This document shows positions 11,751-21,849 of a stretch of 64,000 bases of DNA, one piece after another. The notes under the pieces are model-generated. The model saw only the letters and a program-made list of their open reading frames with translations, ran no database searches and was not told where the DNA came from. The stretch is taken from assembly GCA_033807695.1 (NCBI GenBank), contig CM066310.1, forward strand, positions 2,108,001 to 2,172,000, given 5' to 3'. Made by a program: the position numbers and the translations under genes. The DNA is from Daedaleopsis sinensis (taxonomy: Eukaryota; Basidiomycota; Agaricomycetes; Polyporales; Polyporaceae). Every line of letters starts with the position of its first letter. Positions within the stretch are counted from its first letter, which is position 1.

Positions 11751-14700
11751 ATGTCTCATCGCCCGCGTTGCGATGCTTGCCATACCACATTCGCGACTTC
11801 GGGGGATCTCAGTCGGCATACTACGCAATCACGACCATGCTTCGAGCACTACGACCGCGTCTCGACCGCTCAGGCTCTAGGTGCGTTGAAGAGACGAGGA
11901 GGACCCACATCCGCCAACGCCGAGGGCCACGATTTGTACGGCTCCGATCTGCTGTTCGACACCTCGCCAAGTGGGCCTTCGTCGCCAACCGAGTCGGGCC
12001 TGTCTGGCTCGCACAACTGCACCGACTGGAGTCTTGAACGTGAACTCCACGGAGATGACTCTCACCGCAAGCGAAGGAGGGTCACGGTTGAGGAGGTCGA
12101 AGATGTGGAGGCTCACACCGGCCGGTGGACATATGAACACTATCCCGGTGAATTTGCGACTTCACTGGGGCAGAATACCACTATGTTTGAACGAATTCGT
12201 GAGGATCAACACTCTGCCGGACAAGTTCCATGCGCACCGTTTGCAGATCGCGAGGAGTGGGGGCTCGCACATTGGTTGATGACCGATACTACACAAAGTG
12301 GGGCTGACAGGTTCTGTAAACTACCTATCGTAAGTCCTGCATCGTTCTGCCAGTATGCTAACCCGACTCACCGAACTTGTCCTCCATCTCTGGCAGACTC
12401 GCAACCGCATGAAGCTGTCGTTCAAGAACAAGATATCCTTGATGAATAAGGTTGACGTTCTGCCGCAAGGGGCCGCGTGGTTCTGCGATATCATCAAAGT
12501 AGAAGGCGACGTCCTCGGCCCAAACGGGAAACCTCTCACCGAAGAGCTGGAGCTCTGGCGACGCAATCCCGTCCACTGTATCGAGGAATTGTTAGACAAC
12601 CCTGCCATGAAGAACCACATCCACTACTCACCTGTCCGAGTGTCCAGAGACGGTGTACGCTACTATAGCGAGATGAACACGAGCGACTGGTGGTGGGACC
12701 AGCAGGTCGGATGCTTCCTGTTACATACCAATTGAATGTGTCGCTGACGCGACTGGTCATACGTTCAGGGCAAGCTTCCTGCGGGTGCTACGGTCTCTCC
12801 CGTGATCGTCGCGTCAGACAAGACCACTCTCACCGTTTTGCGAGGCGACCAGACAGCGTGGCCCGTCTACCTCACCATCGGAAACATCGACAAGGACATC
12901 CGCAAACAGACATCTGCGCATGCGTTCATACTCCTCGGCTATATCCCCGTTGCGAAATTCAAGTGCTTCTCAAATGCGAAGCGGTCCGATGCCCTCTATC
13001 GGTTGTTCCACCACTGTATGTCAATCATTTTCGAGCCGCTGAAAGCTGCTGGACGCGACGGCCTTCCTATGACATGTGCGGACGGAATCATCCGTCTAGT
13101 ATTCCCCATCCTGGCTGCATACATCGCCGATCATCCTGAGCAATGCTTGATCGCGTGTTGCAAGGAGAACCGATGTCCACGCTGCCTTGCACCTCCAGAC
13201 CAGCGCGAGCACCTCTCTGCACATCCACTTCGCAATCACGCAGCTACCGCAAACTTCCTCAGACGCTTTGGTGACGGCGCTGACGTCCCTGAGTTCACTT
13301 CCCAAGGTCTACGACCGGTCTTTGACCCTTTTTGGGCAGACCTCCCTCACACGGACGCTTTCGCCGCCATCTCCCCCGACATACTCCATCAGATTCACAA
13401 GGGAGTCGTCAAGGACCACCTACTCAAATGGTGTCAGCAGATCGTCGGTGAGGACGTCCTTGACGCCGCCCTATCCGCACTCCCCCAGTCTCATGGATTG
13501 CGTCACTTCGGGCGCGGAGTCTCCATCATATCGCAATGGACCGGTGCGGAAGCGAAAGAGCTTGAGAAGGTCTTGCTTGCTCTCATGGTCGGAAAGGTAC
13601 CATCACAAGCCCTGTGTGCCATCCGTGCACTCCTCGACTTCGTCTACTACGCACAGTACTGCGTCCACTCCGACACCACACTCACTCGCATGCAAGCCGC
13701 CCTCGCTGACTTTCACGCCAACAAGGACGCCTTCCGTGCCCTTGGAGTCCGCAAACATTTCAATATACCGAAGTTGCACTCACTCTTGCACTATATTGAG
13801 GCCATACGCCGGCTAGGCTGTCTTGACGGGCTCAACACTGAAACATCCGAACGCCTCCATATCGATTACGCCAAAAAAGCCTATCGCGCAAGCAATCGCC
13901 GCGAGTACTTCGTACAAATGACGACTTGGTTGCAGCGTCAAGAGGCGATTCAACGCCGGATCGCATACCTAGCGTGGATTGATGGAGAGCTTGAGGAGGC
14001 GATCACTTCTAGAGATGTGGCAGACCCAGAGGAGGAGGAGGAGGAGGATCGAGAGGACGCGTTTGGGCCGGACTCGGAGGAGGAAGAGATCAAGGTACTC
14101 CGCCAACTCATCGACTCCAACGTCAGGCGCGCCTCCCAAGTCCCTCTCACGCCGAGCGCTCGCCACGTATCTCTTCCCATCATCATCTCCGACTATGGCG
14201 CAGCAGACTTTCTGGACCAGCTGAACATCTTTCTGCGACGCGAGCATCCGGGAGCCCCACCCGCTATTGCTCAGACATCTTACTCGGTCTACCACTCTGT
14301 GACCCTTCTCTTGCCGGCAAACGTCCATATTGCGAACTCAAAACGTATCTGCAAAGTGCGTGCAAGCCCAGCACACCCACGCATAGGCGACAAGGCGGCG
14401 AGACTTTCTCACTTCGACTGCGCGTTGGTGATGGATGATCGCGAACGATATCTGGAAGGAGGTATTAGTGGTGCGTCGCAATTTGCATCCTTTCGTGCGC
14501 AGTATCTCATTGACTACTTCCTGTAGGCTTACGACCGGCACAGCTCCGTGTCGTTTTCACTCTGCCTCAAGAACACGGCTTTCCTGAGCCGTTAGTCTAT
14601 GTTCGGTGGTTCCGGCGACTTCGTCATGGCGACCCCGCCTCCAAGCTACCCATTACCTCACACTCCACACATCACGGTGGGCTCCGCAGCACTGAGATTA

Positions 14701-14873
14701 TACGTGCAAGTGATCTCGTCCGCTCCTGCCACCTCATTCCGAAGTCAGAGGGTGACTCAGACGACATGCCAGTGTCCTACGACAGCGAGGATGAAGTTCT
14801 TGACCGTCCGCTGACATTCTTTCTCAACTGCTACATAGATTTCCATATGTTTGATAGTACGTATACCGTATAG
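11751..14873 (+). CDS. Plavaka-type transposase with N-terminal C2H2 zinc finger
   Basis: Four exons (11751-12329, 12397-12705, 12769-14470, 14527-14873) give a 978-aa protein with consistent phases and no internal stop. Residues about 5-27 form a C2H2 finger (CDACHTTFATSGDLSRHTTQ). The core has the Plavaka signature: PVIVASDKTTLTV, RGDQTAWPVYLTIGNI and GYIPVAKFKCF, then MTCADGIIRLVFPILAAYIA, CPRCLAPPDQ, SPDILHQIHKGVVKDHLLKW and RLHIDYAKKAYRASNRREYF. Asp residues in these blocks fit an RNase-H-fold DDE nuclease. An acidic stretch follows (EEEEEDREDAF near 14030). The last exon (LRPAQLRVVFTLPQEHGFPE onward) is a conserved C-terminal block. Plavaka is a CACTA-like superfamily expanded in Agaricomycetes. 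The intact frame suggests recent activity. Confidence 0.88.
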
Positions 14874-14999
14874 CTAGAAATATTAACCACATTGTGCTAT
14901 CATGATGAACTTGAAGTTAGTCACGGTCTCCGGTCTCGATGCCTGCCTGAGTAGCACTGTGACACCCGCCTGCTGAGGTACCAGTATATATACTATATA

Positions 15000-15130
15000 C
15001 GGTGTATGACATATATATAGCGATGAGCGTTCGAACACCAGGGCTATATGTTGCTATATGTCTCCGAGCAACGCTATGTTACGCTATGGGGGCTACATAG
15101 TGTCATGCAGCTTGGCAGGATGCTACGGGA
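15000..15130. repeat. right subterminal repeat region of the Plavaka element
   Basis: Repeated GCTATATG, ACGCTATG and GCTACATAG motifs occur between the transposase stop and the right TIR. They are the inverted counterpart of the left subterminal region. Confidence 0.6.
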
Positions 15131-15159
15131 AATAGACGCTGTAAACAGTATTCCTGATG

Positions 15160-16546
15160 AAGCCGGACTATGGCATTGGAACCACATTTATCATCACAGC
15201 GTAAATTAAGAGCAAAGAAAACTCACTGATTGCCTTAGCTTCATGCGCTCTTCCAACTCTTGCACCGATTTTCCTGCGCTCTTGATCGCGCGCCATTCGT
15301 TGACAGTTTCGTCTACATCCTTGACATAATACTTCTGCAACGCGCCATGAGTAGATGGGTCAAGGAGCTTCTGCGCTATTCCACGGTCTGATACCGGATG
15401 GTCAATATATCTACGCATCAATTCTGATTTGAACGCGTACCGTTTGTCGTCTCGCAAGGGACTGCCCGCAATATGCCGGAGGCCAGCAAAGGGTTACGCC
15501 TGCCAAGAATAGCGTTCCCAGTGCGGATGCTGGCCATAGAAGTTAGTTTGAAAATAAGAATGACAACGATGCTGAGCAAAGGTGTCTGCCTCGCTGCGCT
15601 TCGGTCCATGGATGTACACAGGATACGCTGAAGACCCAGCGGCACTTGAGGTCCTGAACGGTTAGGGGGGTATACCCGCGCCGGGTATATACCCATACCC
15701 ATGAGAAACAGTACCCGCGCAAACTCGTACCCGTAGTCAACAGGTACGGGTTTGCGCGGGTACAGGTACGGGTACGCTTCAAGTAGTTACGTCCGTGCTA
15801 CTCCCTATGGACCAGGACCAGGACTAGGAATCAGAACGATGGTCTGCGAGTGAACCATCTCAGACTGCTGGCACGGCGGGTGGTACGGCTGCATGGACTT
15901 TGGAGCTGAAGGCCAAACAAGACTGACAGGGGGTTTCTTTTGAGATCACACTTACTTGGTCTTGCAACAGGCCTTGCACAACCGGAGTTGTATAGCGTAG
16001 TCGACCCAGGTTGCGCGATCTCCGCCGCATAACTGCCATGCGCTCGTTGAACGCCTCATCCAAGTCGATGATGGTAGACTCACGAAGCAGAAACGGTCGA
16101 AGAGAAGCGCCGCGAACTGGGGCTCGCTCAGAGGGGGAGGGGCGGGGGGCAACTGCAAGCCCGAGTCGATAGTCGCGAACGCAGCTTTCCAAACGGAAGT
16201 GCTCGTGCGTGAGCGGAGGATAGATCTGAGCATCTTAGACGTGCGCATCATGTGGAGAAGATCGAGCGGATGGAGGTGGGATGCAATCTATGGTACCCGT
16301 GAGCTTGCAGAACGGTGGGCTGGTAGCAATTGGTAGACGTACCTCGTAAAACACATCCAATGGCATGTCGATGAGCTTAGTGAGCTTGCCAACGAGACGT
16401 GCACCTTTGTTGCGCGGCGGCTTGGTACTGTTAGCGTTTCCTGTACGAGCTCGCTTCCTTGAAGAAAGAGTTACTATAATCTAGTCAGTATGTATGCGCC
16501 GAGAAATGATGCTGCAACACACCGCCATCGGTACTCTCATTGTCCA
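15160..16546 (-). pseudogene. 5' half of the split F-box/zinc-binding gene (copy A)
   Basis: This is the N-terminal half of the gene cut by the transposon. Exons encode KLTKLIDMPLDVFYE and DLLHMMRTSKMLRSILRSR (F-box), then PQFAALLFDRFC joined to LCGGDRATWVDYAIQLRLCK with CCKTK, a Cys4-type zinc-binding module. Next come the SIRTGNAILG...LLASGILRAVPCE exon, DHPVSDRGIAQKLLDPSTHG, and ELEERMKLRQS ending at a donor near 15228. The start is uncertain; ATG at 16546 (MDNESTDG) is my best guess. One intron (about 15546-15953) is about 400 bp against 51 bp in the paralog and holds a fold-back repeat. The exon after 15228 is cut at 15160 by the element. An mRNA from this half would probably run into the transposon. 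Confidence 0.8.
15660..15775. repeat. GGGTAC-rich fold-back repeat in an F-box A intron
   Basis: TACCCGCGCAAA (about 15711) and TTTGCGCGGGTA (about 15751) flank a short loop and form a long hairpin. They are surrounded by more GGGTA/TACCC tracts. The intact paralog lacks this insert in the matching intron, so it is an insertion, probably a small repeat family member. Confidence 0.6.
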
Positions 16547-16616
16547 TGTCGGCAGTTGTTGTACAAGAGCAACAAAGTAAAAAAAGTGTATCGTTTGTGG
16601 TCAGCAAGTCCTTGAT

Positions 16617-16643
16617 GGAGGAGGAGGAGGAGGAGGAGGAGGA
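16617..16643 (+). repeat. (GGA)n microsatellite
   Basis: About nine GGA/GAG triplets lie just upstream of the presumed start of F-box copy A. The surrounding region (16547-17025) holds no gene I can support; 16750-16800 has repeated GAGTACTGA motifs. Confidence 0.85.
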
Positions 16644-17025
16644 AAGGAGGATGATGGCCGTCAAGGTCAAGGAGATATCGGACGCGTCGCGACACGGAGG
16701 CGCCTGCTTTGGGCTCTCGGCAATACCCGCGTTAGAAACGCGTGACGTCACTGGGCCTGAGTACTGACTAGTAACCTGAGTACTGAGTAAGTACGGAGTA
16801 CTCAGTGGTCTCGTACCTTCTGAGTTCTCGTACCAGCTGCCGTAAATCAAGCAGCCGTTCAACTTTAACGGAGGCGTATGTCACTAGCTCTGCGTCGGCA
16901 CGCTGATAGGCCTAGGGGTTGGTAATGAAATAAGTACGGCTGAACAACGATTTCATTCTAGTATAATCAAGTGCCAGTGGGTATCGCTCGATGCTCCATG
17001 TTCCCTCATCGGCACCAAAGGTCTA

Positions 17026-18340
17026 TCAGCTTTCTCCCCTCATGCGTGGCCCAGTGCTCGCTACGACCCACTCACTCCACCATGCCCGGCGTTTGTCAGT
17101 GAACTCCAGCCTCCCCTGCGCGTGGATCCGCGGGAGGCCCGCAGCGGCGCGGTGCTGGAGCTCAGCATACCGCTCGGGATCGAGAGTCTCCTTGACGCGC
17201 GACATGTCTAGAATCAGGGTAGTGTTGCAGAACGCCCCGTCGGAGAACGCCGCATCGAACTCGGTCCACTGGCTGTCGAGCCCGGGTTCCCGGACGGTGC
17301 AGTCCATCCCGATGAGCGTGATCCATATCGTGCGCACCGACTTCGGGAGGTGGGCGAACAAGTCGACATGGACGCGGAGGATCATCCGTGTCCGGAGGCT
17401 GAACTCCTCGAGGCCCTCGCAGCATTGGAGCTGGAGCGCCGGCCACCGTCCGACGTCCTCTGTGTGATTAAAAATGATTGTCAGTACGATGCGAGGAGAT
17501 GAGATCGCAGCATGAGCGCAGACCTGCGTTTTCGTCTGGAGGGAAGTTGTCGAAGAAAGGGGTGAAGATGTTCAAGGGCCCGAACACGACGCGTTTGAGG
17601 CGCTGGGACGGGCCCAGCGACAGGAAGATGCTGCCGAGCTCCTCGACGCTTGGCCAGTCGATCATGTTGTCGTCGTACCAGAGGACGCGGAGCGTCTCGC
17701 GCGTGCGTGTGTGCTGTATGAGCTTCCAGACCACCGGTATTGGGAGGTGGAAAGCAGACAGGTGTAAGAGCGCGAGGTGTGCGGGTGGGAAGGCGTCCAA
17801 GCTCATGTCGACGTTCAGGATCCGGATGCCGACGGACAGCTCGAGACGCGTGATGGATTGGAAGAGGCCGAGGAAGTAGAATAGGAGATTGTAATTGTAT
17901 CCTACGATGTTGCAGGAGTATACCTTGAGCTCTTCAAGGGGAGGGAATCGGGGAGCCGCGGTGGAGTGGTGGTCGTGAGCAATCGATATTCCAAGATCCG
18001 AGACCCAGAGAGAGCGGAGGTTTTGTAGCGAGCCAAATATTGTATCCAGATCCGAAAGGTTGAGGTGATGATGAGTCAGTTCTAGGGCGCGCACACGGGA
18101 GGCGATGTCCGGAGTCGTCGCGAGGAACTTCAAGCCGTTGCGATTGATGACCCCTGCGCGTCCCTCGCCGATTTTGAACGTTCGAAAGAGGTGATAGCGA
18201 CTCGAAGACAACCATGCGCGGCAGACGAGAGCACATGCGAGTAAGGACGCGTTATCGTCATGAAGGTAGTCGATAATAGCATCGGTAATTTCGTTAGGAA
18301 AACCTGGAGCACGTCGTGATACTGGCTTGTGGCTATAAAA
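17026..18340 (-). CDS. F-box domain protein
   Basis: Putative SCF ubiquitin-ligase substrate adaptor. The N-terminal F-box reads GFPNEITDAIIDYLHDDNAS and then CALVCRAWLSSSRYHLFR. It is followed by LRR-like Leu-rich stretches (LQNLRSLWVSDLGIS, FPPLEELKVYS, LRVLWYDDNMIDWPSVEELG). One intron near 17466-17530 separates FFDNFPPDENA from EDVGRWPALQLQCCEGLEEF, and the protein ends GPRMRGES at 17026. The total is about 405 aa. The true start is unclear: the frame has no ATG before the F-box, and an acceptor-like TTTTATAG just upstream suggests a short 5' exon that I could not place. It is not closely related to the other F-box families in the window. Confidence 0.75.
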
Positions 18341-19838
18341 GACAGTCAAAAAGCAGCAACAGCATCAAAAATACTGTGAACTTGCCCCGACATCCTGCTG
18401 AGAGCTGTGGTTCGGAAGTCGGAACAGGCTTTGTGTGACTCGGAGTTGAACCAATTATTTTTCGCCACGTGCATCGCATGGCGGGAACTGCCGGGTTTCC
18501 TCGCGAGCGTCCAAATGATGAACTCCTTTCAAGTTCGATGACCATGTACAACGACACAACGGTCCTTGTTCCTCATTTGCTCGTATCTGGACTAGTACTC
18601 TGGAAGATGCCACCAGATGCCACTGGGCAGCTGCGGCGTGAACGCGGGTGGCATGGGAACTGAGACCACACCTGAGGTCTCACTGGCGCCGGTGTGACTG
18701 CGGCTGCAAGCTACCTAGCTACCTAGTACCAAGCAAACAGCTAACAAAATAATGTGTCTCAGCGCAGCGGATTGTGGAACTCTAGCCTCATGATCCATGG
18801 GACCGGTCGGGAGAAGCATTAACTCGTATGGAAACGATCAAACTTTCATTCTCTTCACAGTTGCAATTCTCCCTGCAACCAACCTATGCGAGCCCGCCCG
18901 CGGCCGTTGCGCCGCTCCGAACATTCGGCGACTTCAATGACGACATGCTCGCTCCGGTGCACCTCTCGAATAGCTTACCGTGCATTTATTGCATACGCCT
19001 CTATGGGAGCAGTCATCATCATGATTCGGTAAGGCTGGCAGTGAGTTTCGAGGTTAAGATCAGTTAGAAGGTTACAGCCCTATCACACCGCCCCCCGCAG
19101 TCCGGCGACTTGCATTGTCGACTTGACCCTCGCTGACAATCACTCCTCCCACACGGCCAGCACGCGCTCGGAGCCCCGAAGTGAGCCTGCACCGGTGCGC
19201 TTGCATACCACGCACACAGCACATGCACTGAGCATCGCGAACTGCAGACCTTAAGGCATGAATCGATGGTTATTCGAGTACAGATGGATAGTGGTCAAAT
19301 GATACAAAGTCCGGGAAGGCTGTCCGTCCTGAAAAACGACACATCGCTACTAGTAGCAGGACGTCTCACAGGGGCAAGAGAATTATAGTACACAATCACT
19401 CCTGTAGAAGAGCCGGTCCGTGAGTTACACCGTCATATATGGGTGAAGTTGATGGAGAGCGACATACCTAGTCCACGGGAGATGCTACAATGTCTATATG
19501 TAAATGGATAAGGAATGTGGAGTGGGGTTGGGTGGCCGGCGGTACGAATACAGAAGTCCAGAGTTGGGTGAGCGGTGGAAGAAGTAGGGTACAGTCGTGA
19601 ACGAATGACGAGCAGTCAGGAATAAATAGCGTCCGGGTCCGATGATAATAGATGGCTTGGAGGCCAATCGCGTGTCGAAGATATTCAATAGTGATCGCAG
19701 ATAGTATTCCGGAGTCGAAGAAGGGTATGAGCAGGGTATATGGAGATGGCTGCGGAGGTGTGCAGTGAGTGCGCAGCTCTGCGGGGGCACAAAGATACTG
19801 AAGACCTACGACGATGTACTGCGTGCGCAGCCGGTCGT
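18341..19838. other. intergenic, no gene seen
   Basis: I found no supported gene. It may hold the 5' exon and promoter of the F-box gene. Short open frames here look random. Confidence 0.35.
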
Positions 19839-20127
19839 TCAGCTGAGCCAGTCCATTTCAACACGGTGACTTGTGGTACTCGTCCCCGTAGGTGCCGGGC
19901 GAGGTATAGGGTTAGGACCTGTACAAGAGAATGGTGTCAGGCTCATTCCGAGCTTACGAGGGTGCGACAGTCAACTCACCATAAGTGAACGCAAACGAAG
20001 GGGAGGGAGAGGCGTCGCTCGGCGACGCTTCGATGCTTGTGGCTTGCGAAATGGGCCCGGCAGAGACGGGAAGAGATACAGTGAGAGAGAGGAGAGCGAC
20101 GGCGGCGACAGCGAAAAAGCGAGACAT
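19839..20127 (-). CDS. small secreted protein of unknown function
   Basis: It starts at 20127 (MSRFFAVAAVALLSLTVSLP) with a classic signal peptide and likely cleavage after VSA, before GPISQATSIEA. One intron of about 60 bp (about 19919-19979) is followed by a short exon ending EMDWLS. The mature peptide is only about 50 aa, Ser/Pro/Thr-rich and without Cys. There is no CaaX box, so it is not a pheromone precursor. The splice model and even the gene call are tentative; small secreted proteins of this size are common in Agaricomycetes. Confidence 0.45.
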
Positions 20128-21849
20128 GACTAGTACTGTGAATATGTTGAAGATGTTGTACGTGGTAATGGGTATGGACAGCGAACTGTGAGGGAAGTGA
20201 GGACTTGAGACTTGAGACTTGTGAGTTGGTGAGGATAGGGCGGCCACCGGGACCGTGCTCTTATACCCCGACAGCTGCAGAGCCCTAGGACGTACGTCAG
20301 TCCGTAACTTGCCAGATTCGTGTCGAGTCAGGACCGGGGCGGCGTCCAAGTTACACGCAATCCGACTACGGCACCCCAGTGCACAGCAGCCGTTTCAGAG
20401 CCTCGCCGTCATCCAGATCCCCCGTTAAGTCGTAGCAGCCTTCTCTAAATTAACTCGGATCCGGAGCCGTGCCCTGCATCGTGATACTCACCCACAACGG
20501 AAGAAGAGCGGCTGCGATATCCGTATGTCGACATGTCCCGGAGCCCAGAATACAAGGGGATGGCAAGGTACCCCTGCCCCCATCAATAGAAGCGTGTCGG
20601 CGGAACGACGAGGGCGGATCGCACTCCAGGAGGGTCCCATTGACGCATCGGGACCGTGACGGTCGAGCAGGGGACTGCAACACGGATGGGAGGACATCGT
20701 TGATGTGACATGTGCATAGCCCCCGAGGGGTTTGGCCGTGCCCCATTTGGAATTCGACAGGCGTGCGCCGCCGGTGCGATCATATTCAGGCATACACGCG
20801 TGACGTGTACGGGCTGGGATAGGACTGCTTTTCACGCAGGCTTCAAGAGCGGTGGCAAAAACCTTCGCTCGACTGACGTGCGCCGGTGCGTAACGCGCGT
20901 CCGCGCGCGCGTAGTGGACGTAGAAGGGACACGACGAGTTTGTCGATAGAATGTACTGCCAGGGGCAAGGGACCGGGGCTGCTCCCATCCCGCACCGCTG
21001 GCAGATAGTCAAGACAGGAGGAGAATGGCTCGCGCCCTCGATCCAGCAACACCGGACCCGGTTCAGTCGGATAGAGCTTTCGGGGACATCCGACTGCCAT
21101 AGCTTGAATGCTCGCGATTAGATGTGTACTCGGTGTGCTGCGGGGGTATCTCATTCCGGTGGCACCTGGGCCCTGTCTTATCGCGGGCTCCCCTTTTCAG
21201 TCCCACTCAGAAGTCGTAGTTTGGAAAGGGGCATGACTCACAAGGATAGCACCGGATATATTGTCGTTTGACTCGTTTCCGAGAAGTTCGAAGTCAAGTC
21301 CGCGTCGGTAAGAGTCAGAGCTGGACGTTGAACACCAGTGTCCACTGCATGCAATGAGCTGTCGGGATGCGGCCCCGCCAGCACCGCGCAGATGGGACAC
21401 GTACGGGATCCACAGGCGTGGCATGATGAAGAAGAGGCTAGAGCTATCGCGGCCGGGTAACACCGCTGGCGACGGTCACGACTTGACGGATGTGGCAGTG
21501 TCACGCTGTCCACAGCCTACCTCGTCTAACAATCCGAGGTTGTGCAGGCTGAAACCGTATGATCGTGCACTGAGTATTGTACAGATTGTCAGCCACTGGT
21601 GAATGTTGGTGAACGAGCAGGTTTCGAGTAGATAGACGGGCCTGAAGAACGCAAGACGTACAGTAGTATCATGATCCTCGGATCGCGTTTAGTGCTGGCG
21701 GGGCATTACATCAATAATCCGTGCTATGATAGATTTCAACAAACCACTGTCCAAGAAGTTGAGCATGCCTCGTCCCTCAATCTATCGCACATGCAATTAA
21801 TTCGGGAAGCCGAACAGCAGTGCGCGCCAACTCGCGGGACGCCCGCCCA
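20128..21849. other. intergenic, no gene seen
   Basis: No gene is supported. Open frames up to 174 aa overlap on both strands with no recognisable domains and look like GC-driven noise. Confidence 0.35.

Larger units (their letters stand above)
8329..15161. mobile_element. 6.83-kb Plavaka/CACTA-type DNA transposon inserted in an F-box exon
   Basis: The element is 8331-15159, flanked by a 2-bp duplication (AA at 8329-8330 and 15160-15161 on +). Its ends form a short terminal inverted repeat CATCAGG (8331-8337 and 15153-15159). Both ends have dense subterminal repeats related to CATATAGCA and TAGCG (about 8345-8470 and 15000-15110), as in CACTA-type elements. I placed the ends from the host gene: removing the element with one TT copy on the minus strand restores an exon whose 16-residue block SGLALLLWMLAFLIEK matches SGFTVMLWMHSLSLEK of the intact paralog with no gap. 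It carries two divergent genes, a Plavaka-type transposase (+) and a DUF6532 protein (-), so it looks potentially autonomous. Confidence 0.85.

Noticed and set aside
8344..15140. AATAGACGCT at 8344-8353 and 15131-15140 as a 10-bp target duplication of the transposon
   Set aside because: Using it leaves extra bases and a stop in the host exon. The CATCAGG ends with a 2-bp duplication restore the exon exactly, so the 10-bp repeat lies inside the element.
20488..21012. 174-aa minus-strand frame as a gene
   Set aside because: Low-information, Cys/Pro-rich composition with no domain and overlapping frames on both strands.
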